A DNA stretch of 64,000 bases from an uncultured Eubacteriales bacterium (GCA_934667845.1 CAKUMQ010000003.1:11485-75484); one strand, 5' to 3'. Positions 51,401 to 60,936 are shown, counted from the first letter of the stretch. A program made the numbers and translations. The notes: generated by a model from the sequence alone, not told the origin.

Positions 51401-52963
51401 ATGACCATCAAAAAGCATGTATCACTTGCCCTGGCACTTTTACTGGTGTTCGGTCTGTTGGCCGGATGCGCAAAAACGCCGGATAGCTCATCGCCGTCAA
51501 GCACTGATTCAGATGCTGCGGCATCCGAAGCGGAGTCGGTCGATACACCTGACGCGCCGTCCGAAGAACAAAGCGGCAGCGAAACAGATCAGACGAATGC
51601 CTCCGTTGATCCGGCAGATCCGTCGGAAAGCGGGAAGCCGGCGGGAACTACGGCGAAGCCCGTTTCGGGACAGACTACGGCATCGACGACACGCCGTACT
51701 TCCCGCACGCAGGTAACAGTTGACGGAACCCTCAAGGATATGAAGGGGTATAACTTTGTTTTCTCGACCATTTGGGGCGGAGAGTGGATCGTGGATGAGG
51801 ACAGCCCGCAAAAGGTCAAAGCCCTCAAAGCCAAATATGAGGCGGTTCAAAAGGAGCTGAACTGCAAGATCGTCTTTAAAGCGCTGATCCCGTCCACCTT
51901 CCAGCAGCAGCTGGCCAAGGCCTACAGTGCCAACGATAAGTTTGCAGACGCCTTGGAGATCTCTCCGGTGTATTTTTACAATCTGGTCCGCAACAGCTAT
52001 TTTCTTCCGCTCGATGAGAGCAAGGCGATTGATCTGAACGACAGCAAATGGGAAAGATCCGCCAAGGCCTTTTCCACCTTCGACGGTCATACATACGGCC
52101 TGTCGTGGGTCAGCCAGAATGTAGGTGTTCCCGCCCGCGGCACGCTGTTCTACAACAAGACGATGGCGACAAAATACGGCGTCGGCGATCTGTATGCCGC
52201 CGTAGATGCGAAGAAATGGACCTTTGATGAGTTTTACAAGGTTCTCGAAACCGTCAAAAGCAAGTCGGGCGGCAGTGTTCAGCCGTTGGCCATCTGGAGC
52301 CCTGCGGCAGCCGGTGCGACATTTGCGGCGGCAAACGGCGGGTTGATGGTCGTGGAGAAAAACGGCAGATTCATCTACAACGGTACGGCCAAGTCGGTCG
52401 TCACCGGCATGGAGTTTGCCCACAAGCTCTTTGCTGACAAGCTGCTGCTTGACACGAGCAAGCAGGATTTCAACTCCGTTGTTGTGAAATCGTTTACCAA
52501 CAGCAAGACGTTTGCCTTTATCGCGGATTACTATTATGCGAGTACGGAATTCTCCGGAAATATGAAGGACGACTATGGTATGCTGCCCCTGCCGATGGGA
52601 CCTGACGTGAATGCTTATCAGGGCATCTACGGGGATAGCCGGTTCTTCACGCTTCTGGATACTGCCGACCGCGACAAATCCTGCACCATTCTGAATAAGC
52701 TGGCGACGATGACGCTGGACAGCAACTGGAAAAAGACGGCGCTGATGAACGACCTTCGCGACGAGGATTCTCTGCGTATGGTTCAGATCAACATGAACAA
52801 CCCGATCATCAACATTTATGAGCAGCTCGGTGATCTCAAGGAGGGGGCTGACGGCATTCATGAATATGTGGACAGCGCCGTGCGCAAAGGCTCTGCTGCC
52901 GGTCAGCTGCAATCGGCTGCCAAGAAGGCACAGGCGTGGCTGGACGATCATATGAACAACTGA
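51401..52963 (+). CDS. Sugar-binding lipoprotein of ABC system 2
   Basis: 520 residues. Signal peptide with lipobox LLAGC (Cys 23), then a Ser/Asp/Glu/Thr-rich linker (about 25-105), and a family 1 extracellular solute-binding domain (about 110-515; NFVFSTIWGGEWI, TYGLSWVSQNVGVPARGTLF, FDEFYKVLETVKS, FAFIADYYYASTEF, YGMLPLPMGPDVNAYQGIYG). AAAGGAGAG lies 8 bases before the ATG. It lies 80 bases after the beta-helix gene and is followed by a hairpin that may raise its transcript level over the downstream genes. Pairs with the 48240/49179 permeases by order; specificity unknown. Confidence 0.92.
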   Translation: MTIKKHVSLALALLLVFGLLAGCAKTPDSSSPSSTDSDAAASEAESVDTPDAPSEEQSGSETDQTNASVDPADPSESGKPAGTTAKPVSGQTTASTTRRTSRTQVTVDGTLKDMKGYNFVFSTIWGGEWIVDEDSPQKVKALKAKYEAVQKELNCKIVFKALIPSTFQQQLAKAYSANDKFADALEISPVYFYNLVRNSYFLPLDESKAIDLNDSKWERSAKAFSTFDGHTYGLSWVSQNVGVPARGTLFYNKTMATKYGVGDLYAAVDAKKWTFDEFYKVLETVKSKSGGSVQPLAIWSPAAAGATFAAANGGLMVVEKNGRFIYNGTAKSVVTGMEFAHKLFADKLLLDTSKQDFNSVVVKSFTNSKTFAFIADYYYASTEFSGNMKDDYGMLPLPMGPDVNAYQGIYGDSRFFTLLDTADRDKSCTILNKLATMTLDSNWKKTALMNDLRDEDSLRMVQINMNNPIINIYEQLGDLKEGADGIHEYVDSAVRKGSAAGQLQSAAKKAQAWLDDHMNN

Positions 52964-52979
52964 GTACGGTGCCTGACCC

Positions 52980-53008
52980 TTTCTGCTTTCCGTGCCGGAA
53001 AGCAGAAA
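52980..53008 (+). repeat. Intercistronic hairpin after the solute-binding protein
   Basis: Perfect 12-bp inverted repeat (52980-52991 with 52997-53008), 5-base loop, no T-run. Such hairpins after binding-protein genes protect the upstream mRNA or partly stop transcription. Confidence 0.6.
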
Positions 53009-53031
53009 AAGGCAGAAAGGAGCGGATCATT

Positions 53032-54261
53032 TTGAAAAAGAAGCTGTGGATCTCTCTTTTGTCGGCGGTGCTGCTGATGACTGCGGCGGCAGCCGGCACG
53101 GCAGGATATTCCGGGGTCTCTCTGGCTAAAATTGCCGAAAAGAAAACCGTGATCATTGATCCTGCCGACTATGGGGCGGTGGCTGATGACGATAATGACG
53201 ACGGAGCCGGCCTGCAAAAGGCACTGGATGCCGCGAAAAGCAAAGGCGGAACCGTGCTTTTGGCCAAGGGCGAGTATATTCTGAAAAAGCAGGCAATCAC
53301 GATCCCGAAGGGTGTGACGCTGCGCGGTGCATCCGAGGGGACTCCGGGCGCGGAGAGCGTACCGAATTTCACGATAGGGATCGGACGCAAGGATGAAAAG
53401 GGCACGGCGGCGATCAATCTTGAGGCGGGGGCTTCGCTCAAATCGGTTGCCATCGCCTATTCACTGCAAAATGCCGATAATCCCATTCCCTATTCTTATG
53501 CTATCCGGCTAAAGGGAAAGAACTGCACCGTGTCGGATATTTATTGCCCGAACGCCTATAACCTGATCGACGCGGGCTCATACGATACCGCCGGACATGT
53601 GCTGGAGGATATGTACATCTGGGTGTTCAACAATGCGGTATATGTAGACAGGAATTCCGGAAGCGGTGTGATCCGCAACATCCATATCTGGCCGTTTAAC
53701 GGTTCGGGAAGCAGCTATGCCATGAACAAGGGCATCGGATTTAAACTGGGCGCAGCCAAAAACGAGCGGATCGAAAACTGCTTCGTGATCTCATTTGGTA
53801 CGGGGTTTGAGTTTAAGAACTACGGCTCCGGTACAGGAACCTATCAGGTGAAGATGTCCGGCTCCGACTGCGGCCCGCTGGGCTTTAAGGTGGATGGAGT
53901 CACAAGCCTGACGGTCGATCAGGGACAGATCATGGAGCTTTTGCAGATCGGCACCGCGAACAAGGGCAATGTGACACTGATTGACTGCGGCTTCTGGACC
54001 TTCAGCAGCCCGACCTATCAGGTGGTCAACCACGGCTCGGGCAAGCTGACACTGCGGGGCTGTCATATGGATCAGGGTATCTATGCCGACAATGGCTCAC
54101 TGGATATAGACAGCTGCTATATTAACAAGGATTCCAAGCAGCTCGTGCTGGATCGTGGCGTTCAGTCGGCTTCCGTCAGAAATACCCTGTTTCAAAAGGC
54201 GGTCGGCATTCAGAATTCCTCCGGAAAGACTATTTCCGCCGAGAATAACCGGGCGTATTAA
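53032..54261 (+). CDS. Secreted pectate-lyase-like beta-helix protein
   Basis: 409 residues from TTG 53032, which has AAAGGAG 9 bases upstream and begins MKKKLWISLLSAVLLMTAAA, a signal peptide (cut near residue 31-33). The ATG at 52936 is rejected since it lies in the previous gene and breaks the signal. The mature part has ADYGAVADDDNDDGAGLQKA, GGTVLLAKGEYILKKQAI, TIPKGVTLRGASEG (Pectate_lyase_3 type) and beta-helix coils (NCTVSDIYCPNAYNLID, GVIRNIHIWPFNGSG, NVTLIDCGFWTFSS, LTLRGCHMDQGIYA). Paralogue of the proteins at 50117 and 54276. Substrate unknown. Confidence 0.8.
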   Translation: MKKKLWISLLSAVLLMTAAAAGTAGYSGVSLAKIAEKKTVIIDPADYGAVADDDNDDGAGLQKALDAAKSKGGTVLLAKGEYILKKQAITIPKGVTLRGASEGTPGAESVPNFTIGIGRKDEKGTAAINLEAGASLKSVAIAYSLQNADNPIPYSYAIRLKGKNCTVSDIYCPNAYNLIDAGSYDTAGHVLEDMYIWVFNNAVYVDRNSGSGVIRNIHIWPFNGSGSSYAMNKGIGFKLGAAKNERIENCFVISFGTGFEFKNYGSGTGTYQVKMSGSDCGPLGFKVDGVTSLTVDQGQIMELLQIGTANKGNVTLIDCGFWTFSSPTYQVVNHGSGKLTLRGCHMDQGIYADNGSLDIDSCYINKDSKQLVLDRGVQSASVRNTLFQKAVGIQNSSGKTISAENNRAY

Positions 54262-54275
54262 GGAGGTGCCGCGAT

Positions 54276-55889
54276 ATGAAAAAGTACAGATCTGCGTTGT
54301 CCCTTTTACTTGCGGCGCTGCTGCTGATCGGTTCGCTTGCCGCCTGTACGCCGAAAGAGCCGTCCTCCTCGCAGGACGGCAGCCATTCGGAAAGCAGCCC
54401 GTCGGATCCGGGCTCTGACGTATCTGAGGAGGTCCCGTCTGCGGATTCTTCGGCGGATACACCGTCAGACACGGTCACGGAGCCGGAAGGATCCTCCGCC
54501 GCTTCCTCCGGCAGTTTGGGAACGACTGCCGGAACAAAGAGGACGGACGGATCTTCCGCTGTGTCAAAGCCGACCAAGGCGACGCTGACCACCACGACTG
54601 TTCCCAAGATCACTTACCCGGCGCTGCCCTCCGGATTTGTATATAAAACGGAGAGCAGGGACGATAAGGCGGACATGAAATTTCCGGCTGCCTCCAAGGA
54701 GAGCTTTACGCAGGCAGCAACCAAAACGCCGTCCGCCTCCAAGCCGTCAGGCAGTATCTACAATGCCAAGGATTTCGGCGTCACACCGAACGACATGGCT
54801 GCAGATTCCGCGGCGCTTCAGCATGCCATGGATACAGTGTATAAGCTCGGCGGTACATTGTATATTCCTGCCGGACTGTATATCATCGACAAGCCGTTGA
54901 CGATCCCGCAGCGGATGACAGTGGCCGGCGACTATACCGGTATTTCCGACACGGATTGCACCACATTTCTCGTTTATTGCGGTCACGGAAAGGAAAACGA
55001 TACGGCGCTCATCACTATGTCCGGCTATTCCACCTTTACCGGTGTGCGTATTTACTACCCGAAGCAGAGCAAATCCTCACCTGTAGCATACCCGCCCACC
55101 TTTACCAATAAAGGCGATTCCTTCTCGATCGAGGAGGTGTTCGTCGTGAATCCGTGGATCGCCATGAATTTCGTCAGCGGTTCCGGACGCCACTGGCTGA
55201 AAAATATTTCCGGTCAGCCGCTTTCCCGCGGATTGGTCATTGATCACTGCCTGGATGTCGGACGAACGGAGGGGATCACCTTTGCACCCTACTGGAGCCG
55301 TTATGCAACGGCATACACGCTCAAAAACCTGACGGCGTTTACCTGGGGCAAGACCGACTGGGAATTTGTGAACAACTGTCGGGCGGAATATGCGGCGGTC
55401 GGGTTCTCCTGCACGACGCTGCCCACCAACGGCAACCCGGGCAACGTGCTGTTTTCCGGTATCAGCGCTTATCAGTGCAGGGAGGCTGTGAGCATTGACG
55501 CCGTGCAGGGACATGCGGGCGCAGCCTTTTCCGAAAGCGTATTCGATGGTGCGGTCAATATCCGCTATACGACGGACGGTCCGGTGAAATTTACCGGATG
55601 CACATTTACGGCAAACAGCTATAACGCCACGCCGCTGAATTTGCAGGGGGTAGGCCCAGTCATCATCCGCGGCTGCACGGTGGATACCGCGGGATCCGGA
55701 TCAGCATCGGCTCCGGCTATGATTGCCAACGCCGACCGCATGATCGTGACCGGAAACCACTTTACCGGAAAAGCCACAACGGATATACGTATCGGCAGCG
55801 AGGTCAAGTCCGGTGTGTTCACCGGCAATCTCGCTACGGGACACACCCTGTCGATCAAGGATGAGTCAAACGGCGGGGCTGTGCATTGA
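54276..55889 (+). CDS. Beta-helix lipoprotein with low-complexity stalk
   Basis: 537 residues. Signal peptide with lipobox LAAC (Cys 24), then a long Ser/Thr/Pro/Asp-rich stalk (about 25-165; SSADTPSDTVTEPEGSSAAS, TKATLTTTTVPK), then a right-handed beta-helix with the Pectate_lyase_3 start (IYNAKDFGVTPNDMAADSAAL, here seen as NAKDFGVTPNDMAADS) and GGTLYIPAGLYIIDKPLTIP. Coils continue to the end (VLFSGISAYQCREAVSID, VKFTGCTFTANSY, MIVTGNHFTGK). AGGAGGTG precedes the ATG by 8 bases. The stalk would hold the catalytic or binding helix off the membrane through the wall. Third member of the beta-helix set. Confidence 0.82.
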   Translation: MKKYRSALSLLLAALLLIGSLAACTPKEPSSSQDGSHSESSPSDPGSDVSEEVPSADSSADTPSDTVTEPEGSSAASSGSLGTTAGTKRTDGSSAVSKPTKATLTTTTVPKITYPALPSGFVYKTESRDDKADMKFPAASKESFTQAATKTPSASKPSGSIYNAKDFGVTPNDMAADSAALQHAMDTVYKLGGTLYIPAGLYIIDKPLTIPQRMTVAGDYTGISDTDCTTFLVYCGHGKENDTALITMSGYSTFTGVRIYYPKQSKSSPVAYPPTFTNKGDSFSIEEVFVVNPWIAMNFVSGSGRHWLKNISGQPLSRGLVIDHCLDVGRTEGITFAPYWSRYATAYTLKNLTAFTWGKTDWEFVNNCRAEYAAVGFSCTTLPTNGNPGNVLFSGISAYQCREAVSIDAVQGHAGAAFSESVFDGAVNIRYTTDGPVKFTGCTFTANSYNATPLNLQGVGPVIIRGCTVDTAGSGSASAPAMIANADRMIVTGNHFTGKATTDIRIGSEVKSGVFTGNLATGHTLSIKDESNGGAVH

Positions 55890-55959
55890 TCTCAGGCGAA
55901 ACGAGACGGCGGAAGAGCTTTTTCGCCGCTCCGCAAATAAAACAACAGGAGGTTCTTTT

Positions 55960-58062
55960 ATGCAAACCGTATCTGCGCGTGCAAAAATCCTCTCAGTTAC
56001 CATGGCTGTGCTTATGCTGCTCGGCTCAGTGGTCGGGATAACCCGACTGATTGCCAAAGCCGACGATGCGGGCGTTTACACAGTTGCCTATAATAAGGCA
56101 AACTTTGAAAATGCCCGTCCTGACGGCGGATTGGCTTCGGTCAACGACGACTGCATCGGCGGGTATTCCCCGTATGGCACGGTCAAGCTGACCCTGACGC
56201 TGCCCGAGGGCAAAAGCTATGACCGGATTGCTCTGGAGGCTGCCGCCCCCGACATTCCCGACGGCGAGACCCGTGAGATCCGCGTGTATGACGGCACATC
56301 GCCCTATGCCGACGGAACGAATGATTTCAATGATTCACTCGGATATGTCGCTGTCGGCATCGTGCATACCGGCAACTGGGACGAATACGGCTGGTCTGCA
56401 CCGGCCAAGCTCAAATCGGCTCTTTCGGGCACGGTGACGCTGTATCTTGCCAACCGTACAGGAGATAAGAATGCCAACCTGCGTGATATCCGTCTGTATG
56501 AGGTGAAGGACGACACGGCTGCCTATCAGGACATTGTGCTCTCCGAGCATCACGACGACGTCACTCTTCTGGGCGATATTGCGAAGAATGAGGACGGTAT
56601 CGGCAGCTTTGACGAGTATGATGTGTTCTCTGTTAAGCTGACGCTGCCCGAGGGCAAGGTGTATGACCGTGTGGCGCTGGAAACGGCGACGCCCAGCGAT
56701 TCCGGTCCGATCCGCGTATATGTGAATGAGAATCCGTATGTGGGCGGCAATTGGGATCAGGCCGGCGATCAGTATGCGAACTGTGTGTATAATAAGACGG
56801 ACTGGGGCGTTTGGGACTGGTCTGCGGAGGGTACCCTTCCGACCGATGTCTCCGGTGAGGTAACGCTGTATATCGGCAACCGTGCTCCGGGTGCCTGTAA
56901 TGTGCGCACGATCCGTCTGTATGAAAAGGCAGGAAGTGCGTCATCGGCGGGAACCACTACGACGAAGGCGCCCGCGGAAGAGGGCAGTTTCACCCTGCTG
57001 GTCAAGGACGATAAGGATGCATTTGTCGCGGAAAACGGAGCCAACACCACGGTGAACGACGAATTCGTAGGCGGTCTTGACGAGTACAATATGTTCTCCG
57101 TCAGGCTGACCCTGCCCGCGGGGAAAACATATGACCGCATCGAGCTGTATACCGCCTCTCCCGACGGCGCAAAGAACGGCTTCTATGTGTATATTAACAA
57201 AAGTCCTGTTATTGGCGGAAACTGGAATCAGGAAATGGCCTTCACTGCCGTCAAACGGCCTGTTACCGACTGGAACACCTATAAATGGACGAATCCGGTC
57301 ACTCTGCATGAGACGCTTTCCGGTGAAGTGACGCTGTACATCGGCAACCGCGACACAGGCGCCTGTAATGTCGGCGGTATCCGCCTGTTTGAGACGGGAG
57401 CGACGGCGACGACCTATACTACGGCGGCCCCCTCACGTCCCTCCGTGGATATGAAGGAAGGCGACCAGATGCTGTTTGCCGATCCGGCTTGGGAAGTGGT
57501 CTACGGCGCCGGTTCCTACAATGAGGGAGCGGGAATCATCGGCGGCTATTCTGTCGGTGCAGTTATCAAGATCCCGAATGTTGACTTTGGCGAAAAGGGC
57601 TACGGTCTGATCTCGCTTCTGTACGCCACGCCCGACAAACTGGTGCCGAAGGATTGCCAGATTTTGATTGACTCTTATCCGGACGGCGATGTGATCGGTG
57701 AACTGCGCATTTCGGCGACTGAACAGAATTGGAATGAGAACATCTATGCCTTTGCGGATTCCGAAATGCTGGAAAAGGTCACAGGTGTTCACGATGTGTA
57801 TATCATCAACGGAACGAGCGGTAACTTCAATGTGCAGGGCGTCAAGCTGTCCGGCACCTATACCGGCAGCGGTGATACCTCAAAGGAGGCGCCGTCTGAG
57901 AATGATCCGGCGGACAGCCTTGCAAGTGAAGATACGGTAAGCAGCGGATCCGCAAGCGGCAATGACAGCAACCCCGATACCGGTGTTGCTCTGCCTGCGG
58001 CTGTGCTGCTGCTGACGGCTGTGACCGGTGCGGCTGTGGCGGTCACGCGTAAAAAGAAATGA
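55960..58062 (+). CDS. Wall-anchored protein with four carbohydrate-binding-like modules (NPDTG)
   Basis: 700 residues from ATG 55960 (AGGAGG 8 bases upstream); the longer frame from 55813 overlaps the previous gene. Signal peptide (about 1-35), then four related beta-sandwich modules of about 130-140 residues (starting near 40, 185, 345, 495). The shared motifs are LTLPEGKSYDRIALE and GEVTLYIGNRAPGACNVRTI; the first three are clear, the fourth is diverged (IIGGYSVGAVIKIPNVDFGE, YIINGTSGNFNVQGVKL). They look like CBM6-type domains. The C-terminus is a Ser/Asp stalk, sorting motif NPDTG (671-675), hydrophobic helix and RKKK. A surface glycan binder is the most likely role. Confidence 0.82.
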   Translation: MQTVSARAKILSVTMAVLMLLGSVVGITRLIAKADDAGVYTVAYNKANFENARPDGGLASVNDDCIGGYSPYGTVKLTLTLPEGKSYDRIALEAAAPDIPDGETREIRVYDGTSPYADGTNDFNDSLGYVAVGIVHTGNWDEYGWSAPAKLKSALSGTVTLYLANRTGDKNANLRDIRLYEVKDDTAAYQDIVLSEHHDDVTLLGDIAKNEDGIGSFDEYDVFSVKLTLPEGKVYDRVALETATPSDSGPIRVYVNENPYVGGNWDQAGDQYANCVYNKTDWGVWDWSAEGTLPTDVSGEVTLYIGNRAPGACNVRTIRLYEKAGSASSAGTTTTKAPAEEGSFTLLVKDDKDAFVAENGANTTVNDEFVGGLDEYNMFSVRLTLPAGKTYDRIELYTASPDGAKNGFYVYINKSPVIGGNWNQEMAFTAVKRPVTDWNTYKWTNPVTLHETLSGEVTLYIGNRDTGACNVGGIRLFETGATATTYTTAAPSRPSVDMKEGDQMLFADPAWEVVYGAGSYNEGAGIIGGYSVGAVIKIPNVDFGEKGYGLISLLYATPDKLVPKDCQILIDSYPDGDVIGELRISATEQNWNENIYAFADSEMLEKVTGVHDVYIINGTSGNFNVQGVKLSGTYTGSGDTSKEAPSENDPADSLASEDTVSSGSASGNDSNPDTGVALPAAVLLLTAVTGAAVAVTRKKK

Positions 58063-58082
58063 TCCGCTTTTGGTAAACAGCT

Positions 58083-58113
58083 GGAGAGGACGGCGTGTTT
58101 TGCCGTCCTCTCC
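58083..58113 (+). terminator. Strong hairpin after the wall-anchored protein
   Basis: Perfect 12-bp stem (58083-58094 with 58102-58113), loop GTGTTTT. A second long hairpin follows (arms near 58114-58127 and 58150-58163). Without a clear T-run, it could be read through to the GH38 gene. Confidence 0.65.
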
Positions 58114-58205
58114 GGTTGCGGAAAAAGCACAGACGGCTGTTTTTCTGTACTTTTTCCGCAGCCGGAGAACGTGGGGCCTTCGCTGCATGGAAAGGATGAT
58201 CTGGC

Positions 58206-60911
58206 TTGAAACAGTATTGCATCATTTCCCATACCCATTGGGACAGGGAATGGTATATGCCTCTGGAGCAAATGCGGCTGAGGCTTGTGGATCTCATAGA
58301 CCGTTGCTTAACACTTTTGGAGCGTGAGTCGGGCTATATCTTCCATCTGGATGCCCAGACTGTGGTTCTGGAGGATTATCTGAGCGTGCGTCCCGAGGAG
58401 AAGGAGCGGCTTATGCGCCCGATCCGTGAGGGGCGGCTGCTTGTCGGACCGTGGTATCTGCAAAATGATTTTTTTCTGACAAGCGGCGAAGCGACCGTGA
58501 GGAATCTTCAGGAGGGACTCCGCCTGACAAAGACATTCGGCTGCGATGCTGAGCCGGTCGGCTATGCGCCCGACCAGTTCGGTCAGATCTCACAGCTTCC
58601 GCAGATCCTGCACGGATTCGGCATCGACAGCTTTGTGTTCGGCCGCGGCGTATCCGACCGGCACCGTGACGGATCGGGCAAATGGGTGAACAGCCGCCAT
58701 CCGGCGGAATTTATCTGGGAGGGGCCGGATGGCTCGCATGTGCTGGCTGTTTTTATGCCGTTTTGGTATAACAATCTGCAAAGACTGCCCGCAGATCCCG
58801 ACAAAGCGCTTTTTCGGCTGCGGGAGCTTAAAGAATGGTTTGCACCGCTGACGGCGACGCCGTATCTGCTGATGATGAACGGGGTGGATCATCTGGAGGC
58901 GCAGGATGATCTGCCGGCGATCATAGACAGGGTGAGACCGCGTCTGGCGGCGGACGAACAACTTGTCCAGACCTCTTTGCCGGCCTATATTGCGGCGGTA
59001 AGGGACGACCTTGCGAAAAATCATACGGCGCTTTCGGTACATCGCGGAGATATGCGCTGTTGTGACGATGGTGCACTGCTCAAGGGAACGCTGTCCTCCC
59101 GCATTTACTTAAAGCAGCAAAACGATGCCCTTCAGGATCAGCTGGAATGCCGTTTGGAGCCGTTGTATGCGTTGCTTGAGCTGTCCGGTGCGTCGGGCTG
59201 CCAGTCGCGCGACCATATGCGCTATATGTGGAAAAAGCTGCTGCGTACACATCCGCACGATTCCATCTGCGGGTGCAGCCGCGACGAGGTGCATGACCGT
59301 ATGGAGCAAAGCTATGCTTCGCTGCGGCGCACCGTCGGAGAGTGGACACGCCGCGGTATGCAGACGGCGGCTGATCATCTGTGCCGTTTGGATGGGGCGT
59401 CGTATCATATCGTGATCGCCAACACCTTACCTTTTGCCCGCCGTGAGGTCGTCGATTGTCAGATCGAACTGCCGGTGGATGAGGCAAAGAGCGGAGTGAC
59501 CCTGAAAAATGAACGCGGGGAAACGATCCCGTGCGAGGTGTTGTCGGTCTGTGACGATTTCCACAATGAGTTCACCCCGCTGAATCTGCCGCTTCGTTTT
59601 CCCGTCAAACGCGTCATGCTGCGGTTTACTGCGGAGCTTCCTGCCTTTGGCTTTGCCGATGTGAGTCTGCTGACCGAGGGAATGCCGCTTTGCCCGCTGC
59701 CTGAACGGGAAGAACCCGTGACCGATCGGGCGGTGCTGGAAAATGCATGGATACGCGTTACGGTGTATCCAAACGGCCGGGTGGCACTGGAGGATAAGGT
59801 CAGCGGACACTGTATTGAGGATGCGCTGGATATAGAGGACTGTGCCGATCGCGGCGACAGCTATCTGTTCCGGCCCGGTGATGAACCGGCCTTATATTGG
59901 CGGGACAGTCCTGCCGAAGTGACCGTGACCGGACAGGGGACGCAGATCAGACGGTGTACGATCCGGCGCACAATGACCGTTCCGGCGCGCTATGACTTTG
60001 AAAAGCGCTGCCGCACGGGGGCGGTGCTGCTGACCGTATCGCTGACGCTCTCCCTTTCTGCGGTATCGCCTGTGCTTTCCGTTAGCTATCGCTTTTTCAA
60101 TCCCGCCTGCGATCACCGCCTGCGGCTGATCCTGCGTACCGGCATCGAGACGACGAAACTGCTGGCGGATGCCCCCTTTGATGTGATCGTACGCGAGGAT
60201 GCCGACCAATATCCCGATACAGTAAACCCGGTCTGGCCGAATACTTCCTTTGCCGCTTTGGAGGCGCAGAATGCGGGGGTAGCTCTTCTGACTGCGGGAC
60301 AGCGCGAGGTGGAGCACCTGCCGGAGCAGAGGGCTATGGCGCTGACGCTGCTCCGCGCTACCGGTGTGATCGGACGGGATACAGAGACGCTTATTGCGCA
60401 GGGTACACAGTGGGATTGCCCCGGCAATCAGTGTCTGCGCGAGCTTTGGGGAACTGTCGGTGTGCTGTTTTTTTCAGAGGGCGGGCGAAGTGACCTTCCG
60501 GCTGCCGCGCGGCGATTCCGTAACCCTCCGCCGGCTCTGTTTGCGCCGACTGACCCTCATCGGTTTCTTTGCGGCTGTACTGCTGTGCAGGCGTCGGCGA
60601 CAGAGGAGAAATTTTTCTATCCTGATCCTTATGCCGGGCTGCGGATTCCGACGCAGCAGCCGATACTGTCCGTGTCGGGTGAGGGAGTCGAGGTGACGGC
60701 TCTGAAACCTGCCGATGGGGAAAAGGCAATTGCGCTCCGTTTGGTCAACCTCAGCGACTGCGAGACTGAAGCGACGGTGAAGGCCGATTGCCGGATTGTT
60801 TCCTCCGACCTGCGGGAGAAGCGCGGAGAGTTGCTCGGCGAGGGCATGGCAGCATTTGGACTTCGCCCCCGCGAGATCCGCACGGTGCTGCTGATGGACC
60901 CGCTGCCGTGA
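58206..60911 (+). CDS. GH38 alpha-mannosidase
   Basis: Cytosolic alpha-mannosidase of glycoside hydrolase family 38 (MngB/ManC-like). 901 residues, no signal peptide. Zinc/substrate motif HTHWDREW at residues 9-16 (ligands His and Asp), the nucleophile region PDQFGQISQLPQIL (near 125), VDHLEAQ (near 225), THPHDSICGCSRDEVHDRM (near 350, third and fourth ligands) and C-terminal beta domains (PVLSVSYRFFNPACDHRLRL). TTG start at 58206, preceded by AAAGGATG; no in-frame ATG gives the conserved MKQYCIISHTHWD start. It ends the operon before a strong terminator. It could free mannose from imported alpha-mannosyl oligosaccharides, for example N-glycan or fungal mannan pieces. Confidence 0.93.
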   Translation: MKQYCIISHTHWDREWYMPLEQMRLRLVDLIDRCLTLLERESGYIFHLDAQTVVLEDYLSVRPEEKERLMRPIREGRLLVGPWYLQNDFFLTSGEATVRNLQEGLRLTKTFGCDAEPVGYAPDQFGQISQLPQILHGFGIDSFVFGRGVSDRHRDGSGKWVNSRHPAEFIWEGPDGSHVLAVFMPFWYNNLQRLPADPDKALFRLRELKEWFAPLTATPYLLMMNGVDHLEAQDDLPAIIDRVRPRLAADEQLVQTSLPAYIAAVRDDLAKNHTALSVHRGDMRCCDDGALLKGTLSSRIYLKQQNDALQDQLECRLEPLYALLELSGASGCQSRDHMRYMWKKLLRTHPHDSICGCSRDEVHDRMEQSYASLRRTVGEWTRRGMQTAADHLCRLDGASYHIVIANTLPFARREVVDCQIELPVDEAKSGVTLKNERGETIPCEVLSVCDDFHNEFTPLNLPLRFPVKRVMLRFTAELPAFGFADVSLLTEGMPLCPLPEREEPVTDRAVLENAWIRVTVYPNGRVALEDKVSGHCIEDALDIEDCADRGDSYLFRPGDEPALYWRDSPAEVTVTGQGTQIRRCTIRRTMTVPARYDFEKRCRTGAVLLTVSLTLSLSAVSPVLSVSYRFFNPACDHRLRLILRTGIETTKLLADAPFDVIVREDADQYPDTVNPVWPNTSFAALEAQNAGVALLTAGQREVEHLPEQRAMALTLLRATGVIGRDTETLIAQGTQWDCPGNQCLRELWGTVGVLFFSEGGRSDLPAAARRFRNPPPALFAPTDPHRFLCGCTAVQASATEEKFFYPDPYAGLRIPTQQPILSVSGEGVEVTALKPADGEKAIALRLVNLSDCETEATVKADCRIVSSDLREKRGELLGEGMAAFGLRPREIRTVLLMDPLP

Positions 60912-60936
60912 CGCTTTTTCGGAACACAACAAATAA

